Positions 22,756 through 36,095 of a stretch of 64,000 nucleotides of DNA are shown here, in pieces. The notes below the pieces were generated by a model. That model worked only from the letters and a program-made list of their open reading frames with translations. It searched no databases and had not been told where the DNA came from. Source of the DNA: Hevea brasiliensis (Eukaryota > Streptophyta > Magnoliopsida > Malpighiales > Euphorbiaceae). A program made the position numbers and the translations under genes. How positions within the stretch are numbered: position 1 is the first letter of the stretch; every line of letters starts with the position of its first letter. The stretch covers positions 89,686,187 to 89,750,186 of the forward strand of contig NC_079504.1 in assembly GCF_030052815.1 (NCBI RefSeq). Reading direction: 5' to 3'.

Positions 22756-25558
22756 ATTGGGGGACCAAAAAAGGAAATTTTGGCCAGCTTGTGTTACGGT
22801 TTGATATGAATGAGTTTGATGATTTTGAATGATTATTTGAGATGAATTAAGTGTATAGATGTTGATTATTTACTTTAAATTCATTAATTGAATGAATTGT
22901 GTAAGTTAGGGTTTGGCACCTAGGGTTTAGAAGACAAAAATGTGAGAATGTGTTAAATGGTGTGTTGGACTTGGTTTGAGGTGAGAAATGGTTATTTGTG
23001 ACCAAATGAAGTGTGTTGGAAGTGATGGAGTTGAGTTTAAATTCAGATTCAATGTGGTTATGCTGTAGGCAGTAGGACCAAGGTCCCTTTGAGGGACCAA
23101 AAATGAAAATTTACAAGTCCAATTGGTGTGAGACCAATTGGGAATGAAAATAGACACAAAATGACACAATTTTCATTTAGGAATCATGCCCAAAAAGTGA
23201 CCAAAACCTAGTGAACAAATTGACCAAATCCGGATTTATGCAGTCTGACTTGTACAAAATGACCAAATGAATAGTTTGGCCATAACTTGGGCTAGGTAGG
23301 TCTAAATGACCTGAAATTTTACCAGTGGACAGCTGAGATATAGACCTAAAACTTTTATGAAGAACACAAACCCAAATTATGCCCTTAACCAAGTCACTTG
23401 GCCACCCAAATTTGGTGACCTAAAACTGCCCGAACTAGTTTGGTGCCCAGAAATCTGGGTTAAGTCCAATCCGGCAGCCATGATTCAAATGGCTATAACT
23501 TGAGCTAAAAAACTTCAAATGGAGTGATTCAAAAAGGAGAATAAAGTTAAGAGAATAGGGAACATTTTCTATGAAGAAAGTTTTATCAAATTCTAACAGA
23601 AAAATGACCAATGGAATAGTGCAACTTAAGATACCAAAACTGAAAATTTGCAAATTTGCCTAAAAGACTTAGAATTTGAGTAAACAACCAAAACCAACAA
23701 ATTTAGTAACCAAAATGTGGTATGTGGGTGAAGTTGGAATTTCTATACCTATTAAGCCTTAGAAAGTCAATAAATTGACTTGAATAGTATAGTGAATAGT
23801 AACCTCGAAACACAAATTTTGAAGAACGTCAAGTTTAGCATATTAAAGCTAGGTATAAGTGAATTTGAATTTATTTTTGGATTTACGATGAGTTATGATA
23901 CTGAAACACTGTGAAACTATGTGTTTCAGCTGAAAAGAACACCGGGAAAGAACTCGAGGAATCGAGTCAAGGCCAAGAGGCGACTCGCTTAAGGTTTGTG
24001 TACAACTAACTATTTTGTTACTTTTCACTTCTAAATTGATTTGAATAAGTTTATTTTATGATTTATAATTTTGTTGTGTTGAGGATTTTAATTTGTTGAA
24101 TGAAATTGTATAAATTAAATGTAAACTTTTTTTTATGCATTTAAGGATTTATTGCATGGTTTTGAGGATTGTAAATTTTAAGTTTGATGTGTTGCCAACC
24201 TTGAGCATGAATTTATGATGATTAAATATGTTAATGATTTGTAAACACTTTGTAAATAGAAATTGTTTTGAATATGATTTGAAATCACAGTTGACATGGC
24301 AAAATATGTTGTGAATTCTCATTAGCATGTCTAGTGAGATATCTCCTCCACTAGATGGGGCAAGTTCCTTCCTCTATGGCTTGCCAGTTGGGGAAGAATT
24401 TGAATGAGTACTCATATATACTAGCTAGTCTTTGTTCCTCCCTTTTAGCTTCGGTTATTGGGAGAGTGTGAAATGTCGTGGTGCACAACACAGCATCTAT
24501 TTGAATTTTGGGTCATGGGTTCAACTGTGTGAATTGTTGGCAATGCCCTTTAAATTATGCATAGTTTGATAAATTGTGGTTGAAATAAATAATTTGTCAG
24601 TGACTCAAAATATTTTTGTATTATTTCGGGATTTAAAAGAAATGTAGATAAATAGTTACTATTTGATCAAAATGTTATTCAAATGAATAATTTGCATGAA
24701 TGAAAATATTGATTTCTGAATGGTATGAATTTTGAAGAATTTAGAAATTTTAAATTTTTATTTGTTATGAATTGTCAAGCATAACTTGTATTAAGTTTTA
24801 AATTATTAGTTTGTGCACCACTGAGTTCACCACTCAGCGATAGCTTTGTATGCTGTCGCAGGTAAAAGAAAATATAAAGTAGCTGAGGAAGATTACTAAA
24901 AGGCATAGTGAGACTATCTTCAAGTATATTATAGGTATACCCTTGTACTTTAGATTTTGATGTAATTCTGTAATTGTATGTATGAAATTTACTTTGAGCA
25001 GTTGTACCAACTCTTTTGTAATATATTTTTGGATTGTAATGAAATACAAATTATTATAAGGTTATCTTGAGATTTTATGTATTACAAAGTTTTGCACTAC
25101 TAAATTTTTTTATGATCCCATGAATGTAAATATTAATTTTGTTACCTTAATAAGAGGTTTCAATGTTTGATTTAATTTAAACTGTGTATTGAGTTGCTTG
25201 TGTTGATTGTGAAATGAGATTGAATAATGGAGTTGTGATTGAGAAATATATTAGGAGTGTCCTTATTTTCAGGTTTTGAAGAACTGTTTTCTCAAAATAC
25301 AGACAGCACTCTACTGAAATTTTTGTAAAAATTGTGGAGATTTTAAAGATCTAAAAATTAAATTTATGTTTGGACTTTAAATAAAGGTTTTTAATATTGG
25401 AGAAAATTTTACCCACCAATTTAAAGATGAACTAAAATTGTTTTAAAATCCCTTGTAGTATATTTAATGGGTTATCGATAGGCGAAGTATGGTAATTCAT
25501 TAGGTGTACTACGGGAGCATGTTACATCTTACGAGGAGTAGGGTGTGATATGTTTTAG

Positions 25559-25570
25559 TGGTATCAGAGC
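25559..25570 (+). other. Element B primer-binding site (initiator Met tRNA)
   Basis: TGGTATCAGAGC, eight bases after the LTR terminal TGATA, an unusually long spacer compared with two bases in the copia elements here. Confidence 0.85.
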
Positions 25571-25679
25571 AAAGGTTTTAAAGTAAATTTTGAACTATGA
25601 ATTTGAAATATTTTTCGATAAGTACAACTGCTCGAATGTTTGATACATATAGTACATTTACATCATAATAAATATGAAC

Positions 25680-25762
25680 CAACAGAGAGAAATCTCCTCG
25701 TGTTGGTTGTACAGGAAATAGAAAAAAAAATCCTGTGAATAGATATGGACAAGGGGGATAAA
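25680..25762 (+). pseudogene. Element B gag start, cut by C2
   Basis: Start of gag, read by comparison with G5 (its ATG context at about 48690 on the minus strand gives R-N-L-L-V-L-V). The start codon is not conserved here. It is interrupted after GGGGGATAAA by C2; gag continues at 35284. Confidence 0.6.
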
Positions 25763-27867
25763 TGTTAGTAGTATGCCCTAGAGCATATCATTTAGTATGT
25801 ATCTTGTACATATTTTTATTAATAAAGGCATTTCCACTTTTCCGTTTACATAATATATTTATGTGTAATAGAAAAGGTCCATTGATATTTTATTAGAAAT
25901 ATTATTCTTAAGTTGTTAAGAATATGAGTGACAATATTTCTAGCACGAAGTATCATAAATAGGTTCACAATAGAGGATACTTCATAATAAGGACATGACT
26001 TATCCAGAAAGATTATATTCATGTTTGTTCCCAAGTTATTTATATGAGATATAAATAAGATGGAATGGTGAGTCTCATGCCATATAACAAACATGATAGG
26101 CACTTATAAATGATAAGTAGGCCGAACCAGTGACGCTTATGACAAGCACATGGAGTTTACTCTTGTCAATGTTTTGTCATAAATCATATCAGTGCATATA
26201 ATCTTTAGACATGAGATAGCACAATTATCTTGTATATAGGTAGTTTGAGTTTGATCGCTTTCATACTTGTACTATGTATGGGTATATGGGCATGTGTTGG
26301 CTCCTACTAGTTATATATGGAGGTAGGTGTTGATCAAGATGGAATCTGTTCCTCTAAGTAAATAGAGATAAAATCCTATGTTCATTTAATTGTTCTTGAT
26401 GTTTCAAGTTCCTGGCCAGGACAGATAGATTTATTCAGAAAAGAGTTTCTGATGAGAAAATCTTTTTAATCAAGAACTGGAATTAAAATAGAACATAATA
26501 TTCATAGCAAATGGAGTTTGACATAAACCATGACTCCAGCTTGAGTTGGGATTTTGTAACAGAGAGATTCTAGTGCATAGTAACATATGATTATAGGTTC
26601 ATTTAAGGTAAACCTTATTACTAGTTGGGTGGCCATGGCATGCTATGCTAGGTGTTAACCATGGTCTATGAGGTTCATAAAATGATTTAGAGAAATCATT
26701 TATGGTAAGAAAGAGTTCTGATTATATTAAGAATTGATATCATTTCTCATTGCCAATTAGTGATGAGCCTAGTAAGTCACACACATACACAAGTTATCAC
26801 CTATTTAAATATGATTTAATTAATTAATTAAAGAGTTTAATTGATTAATTAAATAGGTTTGGTTTGCAATTAAATTGCAAAGTCCCTAGCATGACTTGAA
26901 ACCAAATCTAGATTATTGGATGTGTAGTATAAATTAAATTTATATTTAAAGTGTTTAAATATGAATTTAATTGATGAGAAATTAATTAATAGAGATTAAT
27001 TAATTAATTTATATTTGATATAAATTAATTAGAAGAAGAAAATAATTATTTTGGGTTAAGAACTCAAAATTAAGACACAGGGGCATTTTGGTCATTTCAC
27101 AGTGTGACACGTGGCACCATGATATGGTGACACATGGGATTACACATAAGCTTGCCAAATGTTTTTTTAATCATGTAAGATGATTAAAATCAAGATTAAA
27201 TATAGGTTTGACACTTGGCACAATGTGATTGGGTCACTTAAACCTAGAGCTAATCAAAGGGTGACAAGTGGCAAGGGTTTAATGTGTTAACCTAGCTATT
27301 TAAGTATGGTTATGAAAAGAAAAAAGAACCAGCAGCCTCTCCTCTCATTTGTCATGCCACTTTGAGCCTCTCCAGCTATTCTTCTTCATCTCTCATCAAT
27401 TCAAAGAGATTAGCCATCAATCTCTTGAATTAAGAACACTAGAAATTGTTTCTAGTGTCCTGTTTACATCTCTAATCTCTTAAAAGGCAGAAATTGAATT
27501 TCTAATTAATAGAAAAGGCTTTAGAAGCTGTTCAAGGGCTGCCATAGGTGTTCTTGGTGTGGACAAGCTAGAGGGACAACATCTGGTGTCCTGAAGACGA
27601 ATCTCAAAGGCGCAGACACGCTGCAGCACATCAAGAGGTTAGTGTAATCGTTCTTGATTTAATCTAGGGTTCTAAAATTAATCTGATTAATTTTAAAATC
27701 TTAAATGGCAAATACAGATCCAAAAACATATTAAAAGAGTTTTAATATGTTGTTTATCATTGAAATCAAATAGATAAAAATAATTCTTGCATGATGCATG
27801 TGACCCTAGGTGAAAATTTTTGAATTCAATGGTATAATCTTGTGTTTTTCACGCTTCCGTTCCTTCA
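25763..27867 (+). repeat. C2 5' LTR
   Basis: TGTTAGTAGTATGCCC...CCGTTCCTTCA, 2105 bp, very similar to 33177-35283. It keeps TTTCTGATGAG and CCTGGCCAGG where both C1 LTRs read TTTCGATGAG and CTGGCCAG. Confidence 0.92.
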
Positions 27868-27869
27868 AT

Positions 27870-27881
27870 TGGTATCAGAGC
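27870..27881 (+). other. C2 primer-binding site (initiator Met tRNA)
   Basis: TGGTATCAGAGC two bases after the LTR end. Confidence 0.9.
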
Positions 27882-28134
27882 CACTATTTGCCATTTAGAT
27901 TGTTTATTATATGATTTAATTGTGTGATTTGATCATGAGATGATTGATCTATTGCTGGTTGGATCAAGAGGTGTGGCGGCACACATGGTGAAGCCACCAT
28001 TGGTGGCGGGAACAATGGTTCCATGGGTGGTTTAAGGTTTGACTTTTAATTCTGCAATTGTTGTATGATCTAAGGCCTATTCTTTGACTAATTAAAGTGT
28101 TTAATTAGTTTTTTTAATCATACAATTAAATTAT

Positions 28135-28457
28135 GATTCAAATCAGAATTTTAAAAAATTGTTTGAATGTGATTCAAATCTGAATTTTAAAAGTTGTTTG
28201 AATGTGATTCAAATCTGAATTTTTAAAGTTGTTTGAATCATATTTAAATCTGATTTTTTAAAATTGATTCAATAAAATTCAGATCTGATTTTTTAAAAAA
28301 TGTTTAAATGTGATTCAAATCTGAATTTTTGAAGTTGTTTGAATGTGATTCAAATCTGAATTTTTAAATTTGTTTGAATGAGATTCAAATCTGAATTTTT
28401 AAATTTATTTGAATCATATTCAAATCTAGATTTTTAAGTTGAATATGAGATATTCAA
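28135..28457 (+). repeat. C2 leader hairpin array
   Basis: Repeated TTTGAAT-NNN-ATTCAAA inverted repeats at about 35-bp period, ending with TTGAATAT-GAG-ATATTCAA at 28439-28457. It corresponds to 3172-3502 in C1. Confidence 0.75.
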
Positions 28458-29613
28458 TTTAATTTAAGTATGTATGTTTTATTTAATTGTTAAATAGTGA
28501 TATGCATGATGGATGATCATGGACTATAAAAGACCAATGTGATTGGATTTATTTCTTTTATGTTTCTTTGGGATTGTAAATTAATTAATTTATTTTAATT
28601 TATTTTGGGCATGTATTATTAAGTTTGTAATATTTTTTGGGTTGTAATTTCATTTATTTAAGTTCTTGTAAATTTGCCTTGGTATGCCAAGGATTACTTT
28701 GTAATATTGGATTGCAAGAAGTTCAAGGAGGTCAAAAGCATTGGTGGGACCAGTGGGAGGAATTCAAGATCAAGTGTTGATTATGTACTCCTTCAGCAAC
28801 TCTTGTAAAATGAATGAATGAAATGCACCTAGGAATGCCCTGATTCAATTCTTGGTGGCTCAGAATTGAATCCCTTAGAAAGTCCATGATCATACCATAT
28901 TTACTGCTTATCCATGAATGCATGAGATGTATAGGAATGTATGCATTTATATGATATATGCATGCTAAATGGATAATGTGCAAAGTGAGACCTTAATAGT
29001 AATTAGGATGGCTATAAAATCTTCCAAACAAATGATTAAGTTGGAAATACTATAATTAAAGTAATTATAACATAAGCCCTCCATTGGGGCAATTATTTTA
29101 AGAAATTTTAAATAGTTGCATGAGATGCAATTAATTTAAGAGATTTTCTTAAGAATAATTGTTAAACATGAGATGTTGTAAATATATAAATGGTTTGGTG
29201 GCCAATATTGGATGTACCTGAGGACATTAAAATTATTTGCATAATTACTGGCTCAATGGGATCAACTTAACTAATGCAAGATAAGTCAATAATGGATGTA
29301 CCTGAGATTTTGAGCATTAGGGGCTAGGTAAAGGATTGAACCTCACATGAGATGTGATGGGCAAGGAGTTGCTCACTTATAGTTTATTGTAATTCCAATA
29401 ATGGATGTACCTGAGGATGATCAATAGAATTATAAGAATTCAATCACCCACTAGAAATCCATCCAACTAGGATTTCGTTTACTTTGGAAGTGTAGGATTC
29501 GCTAAGTTAGTGGGAGGACCAATTTGATTAAAAGACCATAATCATTTTGGTTAATTACATGATACATTTACTAATTAATCTGGTTATTTTCTCAGCTTAA
29601 TTTTCTCGATAAA

Positions 29614-30377
29614 AAGAGCACAAAATAACCACCACCATCCAATATCCTTGCAAGCATACTTGATCACAATAGGTTGACAAGACCTAATCATGCGATTGGC
29701 TAAGAAATTTGAAACTTGTCCTGAACCTTGAACATATAGGATATGTTCTAGATTCAAATGTTCCTGGTCCCTTACCTCCAGAGGCCACACAAGAGGAACA
29801 TGAAACTTTGGACAAATGGAAGGAGCATGATATGAGAGCTAAGTGTTACATGTTTGCTTCCATGAGTAATGAGTTACAGAAGCAACATGAGAACATGCAG
29901 AGTGCGAGTGAGATCCTCCTTCACCTATAAGAGTTGTATTGTGAGCACATCAGGAATGCTAGGTATGAGATATCTAGACAGCTATTCCGTATGAGGAAGT
30001 CTGAGGGACAGAATGTTGGGGATCATGTCCACAAGATGATTCGGATGATTGAGCAATTGGAACATCTTGACTTTAACATGGATTTCCATCTACAGACGGA
30101 TTTGATCCTTCAGTCCCTTCCTGAGTCTTTTGGGAATTTTGTGACAAATTTCCATATGACTAGACAGGAATGCACCTTAGCTGGTTTACTCAACATGCTG
30201 GTTATTGCCCAAAAGAATATGCCAGGCAATAAAGGAAAAGAGGTAGCTTTGGTTGTATCTTCTTCTACTGGAAAGTCCAACAAGAAGAAGGGCAATAAGA
30301 AAAAGAAACCTCAGATTCCTGGTCCTTCTAAGAAAATAGCTAAACAGAAAAGGAAGACTAAAGCTGATGAAGGCAAA
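29614..30377 (+). pseudogene. C2 copia gag
   Basis: Gag homologous to C1 4653-5404. The start codon has changed to AAG at 29614, and an early TAA follows. Recognisable parts are the N-terminal piece in 29709-29930 (L-N-L-E-H-I-G-Y-V-L-D) and, after a stop at about 29929, a long frame from 29934 with R-N-A-R-Y-E-I-S-R-Q-L-F, Q-S-L-P-E-S-F and the Lys-rich tail (K-K-K-G-N-K-K-K-K). This frame runs through the minisatellite into integrase, so gag and pol are fused here as in other copia elements. Confidence 0.8.
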
Positions 30378-30469
30378 GGAAAGTGTTTCCACTGCCAACA
30401 GGAAAGTGTTTCCATTGCCAATAGGAAAGTGTTTCCATTGCCAGTAAGAAAGTGTTTCCACTGGCCAGA
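30378..30469 (+). repeat. C2 zinc-knuckle minisatellite, four 23-bp units
   Basis: Units start at 30378, 30401, 30424 and 30447. Same structure, same copy number and same protease deletion junction as in C1 (5405-5496), so both inherit one event. Confidence 0.85.
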
Positions 30470-31400
30470 GTATATCAATCTAAATGAATGCAATGCCGTG
30501 GTGAAAACCAACTCAAGTTCAAAATATATTTGGCACTTAAGGTTATGCCATGTTGCAGAAGATAGGATTACAAAATTAGAGAAAATGGGGATTCTATCCT
30601 TATTGGACTCTGAGCCTACTCCAACTTGTGAATTTTGCCTTCAGAGCAAAACGACTAGATCACCCTTTGTTGGACAGGGGCTAAGAGTTGAAAATATTTT
30701 GGAGCTAATACATAGTGATGTATGTGGTCCATTTAAAGAAATGGCTAGAGGGGGCTTTCATTATTTTATTACCTTTACTGATGATAAATCAAGGTTTGGG
30801 TATTTGTATTTGATGAAATACAAACATTAATCTTTTGAAAAGTTCAAAGAATTTAAATCTGAAGTAGAAAATCAAACAGGAAAGAGTATTAAAGCTCTTC
30901 GATCAGATCGTGGAGGTGAATATTTGAGTCGAATTTGATGAATACTTGAGAGAGCATGGCATTGTTTCTTAGCCGACTCCTCCAGAACGCCACAATGAAT
31001 GGTGCATCCGAAGGAGAAATCGTACCCTATTGGATATGGTACGTAGTATGATGAGCTATCTTGATATGCCAATCTTCTTTTGGGATTTGCATTAGAATCA
31101 CTTTGTATATTCGAATAGGATTCCATCAAAATCAGTTTCTTCCACACCTTATGAGATATGGCATGGAAGAAAACCAAGTCTTAAGCATGTTAAGATTTGG
31201 GGTCATCCACTTATATCAAAAAGCTAAACACTGATAAATTGGAGACCAGATCAGAAAAAGGTCGATTTGTTGGATATCCAAAAGATAGTTTTGGATATTA
31301 TTTTATTTGCCTACTTCACAAAAGTTGTGATAAGTAGAGATGCCACATTTCTTGAACAACAATTTGTTCAAGAAGGAGGCAAAGGAAGGCAAATAGAGTT
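30470..31400 (+). pseudogene. C2 copia integrase region
   Basis: Continues the frame 29934-30830, with W-H-L-R-L-C-H and C-E-F-C-L (zinc module), then H-S-D-V-C-G-P and D-D-K-S-R-F-G-Y. It breaks at 30830 by a stop (CATTAAT where C1 has CATGAAT). The second catalytic Asp is in R-S-D-R-G-G-E-Y at about 30900-30925, followed by a frameshift where GAGTACTGAA reads GAGTCGAA. From 31267 the frame re-opens and continues into RT. Confidence 0.8.
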
Positions 31401-33162
31401 AGAATTGGAGAATTCTGACCAACCAACAGATCAGATGGATATAAATCCATCTAGTCAACCTATACCCATTGATGAAACATCTACACTGTTCCTCGTAGAA
31501 CAACTGGTGTCTCACCCACCAGTGAGATATGGTTTTCTTCATGAAGAAGAACAAGAGTTGTCTACTCATGAAGAAGTAGATCATGGAGATGATCCACTTA
31601 CCTATGAAGAAGCTATATCAGATATAGACTCTTCAAAATGGATTGATGCTATGAAATCCGAGATTGATTCCATGTATAAGAATCAAGTTTGGGATCTTGT
31701 TGACCCACCTGAAGGTATTGTACCTATAGGGAACAAATGGGTTTTCAAGAAGAAAATTGGTTCTGATGGAAAGGTAGAGACCTATAAAGCAAGGCTAGTA
31801 GCGAAAGGGTTTCGCCAATGGCAAGGAATCGACTATGAGGAGACTTTCTCGCCTGTTGCCATGCTTAAATCAATTAGGATTTTATTAGCAATAGCTGCAT
31901 ACTATGATTATGAGATTTGGCAGATGGATGTCAAAATAGCTTTTCTCAATGGATACATTGAAGAAAACATTTTCATGGAACAACCTAGGGGATTTGAATC
32001 CCAAGATGGTTCCAAGGTATGCAAGCTAAAGCGATCCATTTATGGGTTGAAACAAGCTTCGAGGAGTTGGAACATCCGTTTTGATGAAGCCATTAAATCC
32101 TTTGGTTTTATCAAAATGAGGATGAGCCATGTGTATATAAGAAGGTTAGTGACAGTGATATCACTTTCCTTGTCTTATATGTGGATGACATACTGTTGAT
32201 GGGTAATGATACAGGTATGTTGACGACTATAAAGGTATGGTTGTCAAATACATTCTCCATGAAAGACTTAGGGGAGGCAACCTATATTCTTGGGATTCGC
32301 ATCTATAGAGATAGAGTGAAAAGAATAATTGGTTTATCCCAAAGTCTATACTTGGAAAAGGTGTTAAAGAGGTTTAACATGCTTGATTCCAAGAGAGGAT
32401 TGTTACCAGTGAGACATGGTATCCATATTTCTAAAGAGATGTCTCCAAAGACACCTGAAGAAAGAGATAAGATGGCGAGATTCCATATGCTTGGCTATTG
32501 GAAGTTTAATGTATGCAATGTTGTGTACTAGGCCTGATATCGCATATGTCGTTAGTTTGACTAGCGGTATCAATCCAATCCAGTTTGGAACATGGATAGT
32601 CACAAGAATATCCTTAAGTACTTGAGAAGAACTAAGGATTTATTCTTGATTTATGGAGGTGGAGACTTGCAATTGGATGGTTATACCGATTCGATTTCCA
32701 AGCGGATATCGATGATAGAAAGTCTACGTCGGATATGTGTTCATTTGTAATGGAGGTGCGATCGGTTGGAAGAGTTCCAAACAGAGCACGCATTGCAGAT
32801 TCCACTCATCGAGGTGAGTATATTGCTGCATCGATGCCGCAAAGGAAGTCGCTTTGGATAAAGAAGTTCGAATGTAACTTATAGTAGTTCCTTCCATTAA
32901 GTCAGCAGTTCCACTACACTGTGACAACAATGGAGCAGTCATGTAGGCTAAGGAACTAAGGTCTCACCCAAAATCCAAACACATAGAAAGGCACTACCAT
33001 ATTATCAGGGATATAGTTGGGCAAGGCAATATAGCCATGCAGAAAATATAACATCAGCTAAAAAAAAAACCAGCTGATCCATTCACTAAGCCTTTGTCAT
33101 AATCTCAGTTAGACCGACATCTTGAGAAGATAGGTCTAAGATATTGTAATGAATGGCTCTAG
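31401..33162 (+). pseudogene. C2 copia reverse transcriptase-RNase H
   Basis: The best-preserved RT in the window. The open frame 31267-32199 (310 codons) covers the end of the integrase region and most of RT: K-W-V-F-K-K-K, Y-K-A-R-L-V-A-K-G, E-E-T-F-S-P-V-A, W-Q-M-D-V-K-I-A-F-L-N-G, Y-G-L-K-Q-A-S. The catalytic Y-V-D-D (32178-32189) is one frame away because of a missing base near 32115. RNase H follows at 32660-33000 with indels at sites where the family codes S-D (TCAGAT read as TCGAT at about 32688 and again at about 32831). Stop TAG at 33160-33162, then polypurine tract 33167-33176. Confidence 0.85.
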
Positions 33163-33176
33163 TGCTAGTGGGAGAT

Positions 33177-35283
33177 TGTTAGTAGTATGCCCTAGAGCAT
33201 ATCATTTAGTATGTATCTTGTACATATTTTTATTAATAAAGGCATTTCCACTTTTCCGTTTACATAATATATTTATGTGAATTAGAAAAGGTCCATTGAT
33301 ATTTTGTTAGAAATATTATTCTTAAGTTGTTAAGAATATGAGTGATAATATTTCTAGCACGAAGTATCATAAATAGGTTCACAATCGAGGATACTTCATA
33401 ATAAGGACATGACTTATCCAGAAAGATTGTATTCATGTTTGTTCCCAAGTTATTTATATGAGATATAAATAAGATGGAATGGTGAGTCTCATGCCATATA
33501 ACAAACATGATAGGCACTTATAAAAGATAAGTAGGCCGAACCAGTGACGCTTATGACAAGCACATGGAGTTTACTCTTGTTAATGTTTTGTCATAAATCA
33601 TATCAGTGCATATAATCTTTAGACCTGAGATAGCACAGTTATCTTGTATATAGGTAGTTTGAGTTTGATACTGCTTTCATACTTGTACTATGTATGGGTA
33701 TATGGGCATGTGTTGGCTCCTACTAGTTATATATGGAGGTAGGTGTTGATCAAGATGGAATCTGTTCCTCTAAGTAAATAGAGATAAAATCCTATGTTCA
33801 TTTAATTGTTCTTGATGTTTCAAGTTCCTGGCCAGGACAGATAGATTTATTCAAAAAAGAGTTTCTGATGAGAAAATCTTTTTAATCAAGAACTGGAATT
33901 AAAAGAGAATATAATATTCATAGCAAATGGAGTTTGACATAAACCATGACTCCAGCTTGAGTTGGGATTTTGTAACAGAGAGATTCTAGTGCATGGTAAC
34001 ATATGATTATAGGTTCATTTAAGGTAAACCTTATTACTAATTGGGTGGCCATGGCATGCTATGCTAGGTGTTAACCATGGTCTATGAGGTTCATAAAATG
34101 ATTTAGAGAAATCATTTATGGTAAGAAAGAGTTCTGATGATATTAAGAGTTGATATCATTTCTCATTGCTAATTAGTGATGAGCCTAGTAAGTCACACAC
34201 ATACACAAGTTATCACCTATTTAAATATGATTTAATTAATTAATTAAAGAGTTTAATTGATTAATTAAATAGGTTTGGTTTGCAATTAAATTGCAAAGTC
34301 CCTAGCATGACTTGAAACCAAATCTAGATTATTGGATGTGTAGTATAAATTAAATTTATATTTAAAGTGTTTAAATATGAATTTAATTGATGAGAAATTA
34401 ATTAATAGAGATTAATTAATTAATTTATATTTGATATAAATTAATTAGAAGAAGAAAATAATTATTTTGGGTTAAGAACTCAAAATTAAGACACAGGGGC
34501 ATTTTGGTCATTTCACAGTGTGACACGTGGCACCATGAGATGGTGACACATGGGATTACACATAAGCTTGCCAAATGTTTTTTTAATCATGTAAGATGAT
34601 TAAAATCAAGATTAAATATAAGTTTGACACTTGGCACAATGTGATTGGGTCACTTAAACCTAGAGCTAATCAAAGGGTGACAAGTGGCAAGGGTTTAATG
34701 TGTTAACCTAGCTATTTAAGTGTGGTTATGAAAAGAAAAAAGAACCAGCAGCCTCTCCTCTCATTTGTCACGCCACTTTGAGCCTCTCCAGCTATTCTTC
34801 TTCATCTCTCATCAATTCAAAGAGATTAGCCATCAATCTCTTGAATTAAGAACACTAGAAATTGTTTCTAGTGTCCTGTTTACATCTCTAATCTCTTAAA
34901 AGGTGGAAATTGAATTTCTAATTAATAGAAAAGGCTTTAGAAGCTGTTCAAGGGCTGCCATAGGTGTTCTTGGTGTGGACAAGCTAGAGGGACAACATCT
35001 GGTATCCTGAAGACGAATCTCAAAGGCGCAGACACGCTGCAGCACATCAAGAGGTTAGTGTAATCGTTCTTGATTTAATCTAGGGTTCTAAAATTAATCT
35101 GATTAATTTTAAAATCTTAAATGGCAAATACAGATCCAAAAACATATTAAAAGATTTTTAATATGTTGTTTATCATTGAAATCAAATAGATAAAAATAAA
35201 TCTTGCATGATGCATGTGACCCTAGGTGAAAAATTTTGAATTCAATGGTATAATCTTGTGTTTTTCACGCTTCCGTTCCTTCA
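33177..35283 (+). repeat. C2 3' LTR
   Basis: TGTTAGTAGTATGCCC...CCGTTCCTTCA, 2107 bp; closely matches the 5' LTR, indicating a relatively recent insertion. Confidence 0.92.
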
Positions 35284-36095
35284 GTAAAATGGTAGAGCAG
35301 TCTGATACAGCTAACGTACAAGGAGAGGCCCCAGTTTCGTAGAGCATTGGAGGTCCAACTGCACCAGTCCCTCCTATACAAATTACTGCACAAATGGCTC
35401 AGCAGATGGCCATGTTCTTTCAGCAAATGGCTGATAATCTATCAGCCCAGGCCCAAGTACAAACCCAACCCCCTCAAGAACAGCATGAAAAAGAGAAAAG
35501 TGGGAAACCCATCGGTCAAAGTTCGAGTAGTAATTTGGGAAAGAGAAAAGATTTTGAGGGACCCCAAGCTCCTAAGTATGACAGAGGCAGATCTTCAGGG
35601 CGGAAGCAATCAAGAACCGTTCGTTAAAGAACCAAAAGTTCCTACCCTATCCGTATCTGTGGCATTTGTGGAAAATTTCATGGGGGTATTTGCCATGGGG
35701 TCACTGGAGACTGCTTTAATTGTGGTGGAATTGGACATTTTGCCCGAGATTGTACTAGCGCACATCGATTTATGCCACATACTACACCAGAGGAATCAGT
35801 TTAAGATTTTGATTTTAGAGGCTCATTAATAGTTAGTAGGGGCAGAGGTAGAAGTAGAGACAACACTTTGGGTAATCCTCGCACAATAGACCAACTCAAG
35901 CAAAGGAATACATTAGAAAGAGGGAATGCCATGCATCGAGGGGAAGAAGCAGAGACTTCAGATGTAGTTGTCGGTATGTTCTTAACTTGTGAAAGAAATA
36001 ATTATGTACTATTTGATTCCGGCTCTACTTGTTTATATGCTAATGCTAAAATTATATGTTCTACTGCTATTCCCTTGCATGGAGATAAGTTTTAA
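35284..36095 (+). pseudogene. Element B gag (main part) and protease start
   Basis: Gag continues after C2. The frame 35394-35627 reads M-A-Q-Q-M-A-M-F-F-Q-Q-M-A-D-N, then a Gln/Lys/Arg-rich linker, and stops once (R-stop-R) at 35627. Past it lie C-G-I-C-G-K-F-H-G-G-I-C-H and the CCHC knuckle C-F-N-C-G-G-I-G-H-F-A-R-D-C. The frame 35868-36095 ends with L-F-D-S-G-S-T-C, the protease active-site motif, then stops. It is therefore gag plus a truncated protease; the rest of pol is missing. The same layout is seen in element A. Confidence 0.78.

Larger units (their letters stand above)
21588..25550 (+). repeat. Element B 5' LTR (3963 bp)
   Basis: Begins TGTAACACCCCTATTTGC and ends GGAGTAGGGTGTGATA just before the primer-binding site. 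It contains a 205-bp tandem duplication (22346-22550 and 22551-22755). Several short minus-strand frames occur, all without family resemblance. About 4 kb is long for plant LTRs but usual for Tekay/Del types. Confidence 0.85.
25763..35283 (+). mobile_element. Complete Ty1/copia retrotransposon C2
   Basis: Same family as C1: LTRs 25763-27867 and 33177-35283, primer-binding site 27870-27881, leader with hairpin array, gag, minisatellite, integrase, RT-RNase H, polypurine tract. Flanking repeats are ATAAA (25758-25762) and GTAAA (35284-35288), one mismatch. The intact target is visible in element A at about 62-72 (GGGATAAAATGG). The protease is deleted exactly as in C1. Confidence 0.92.
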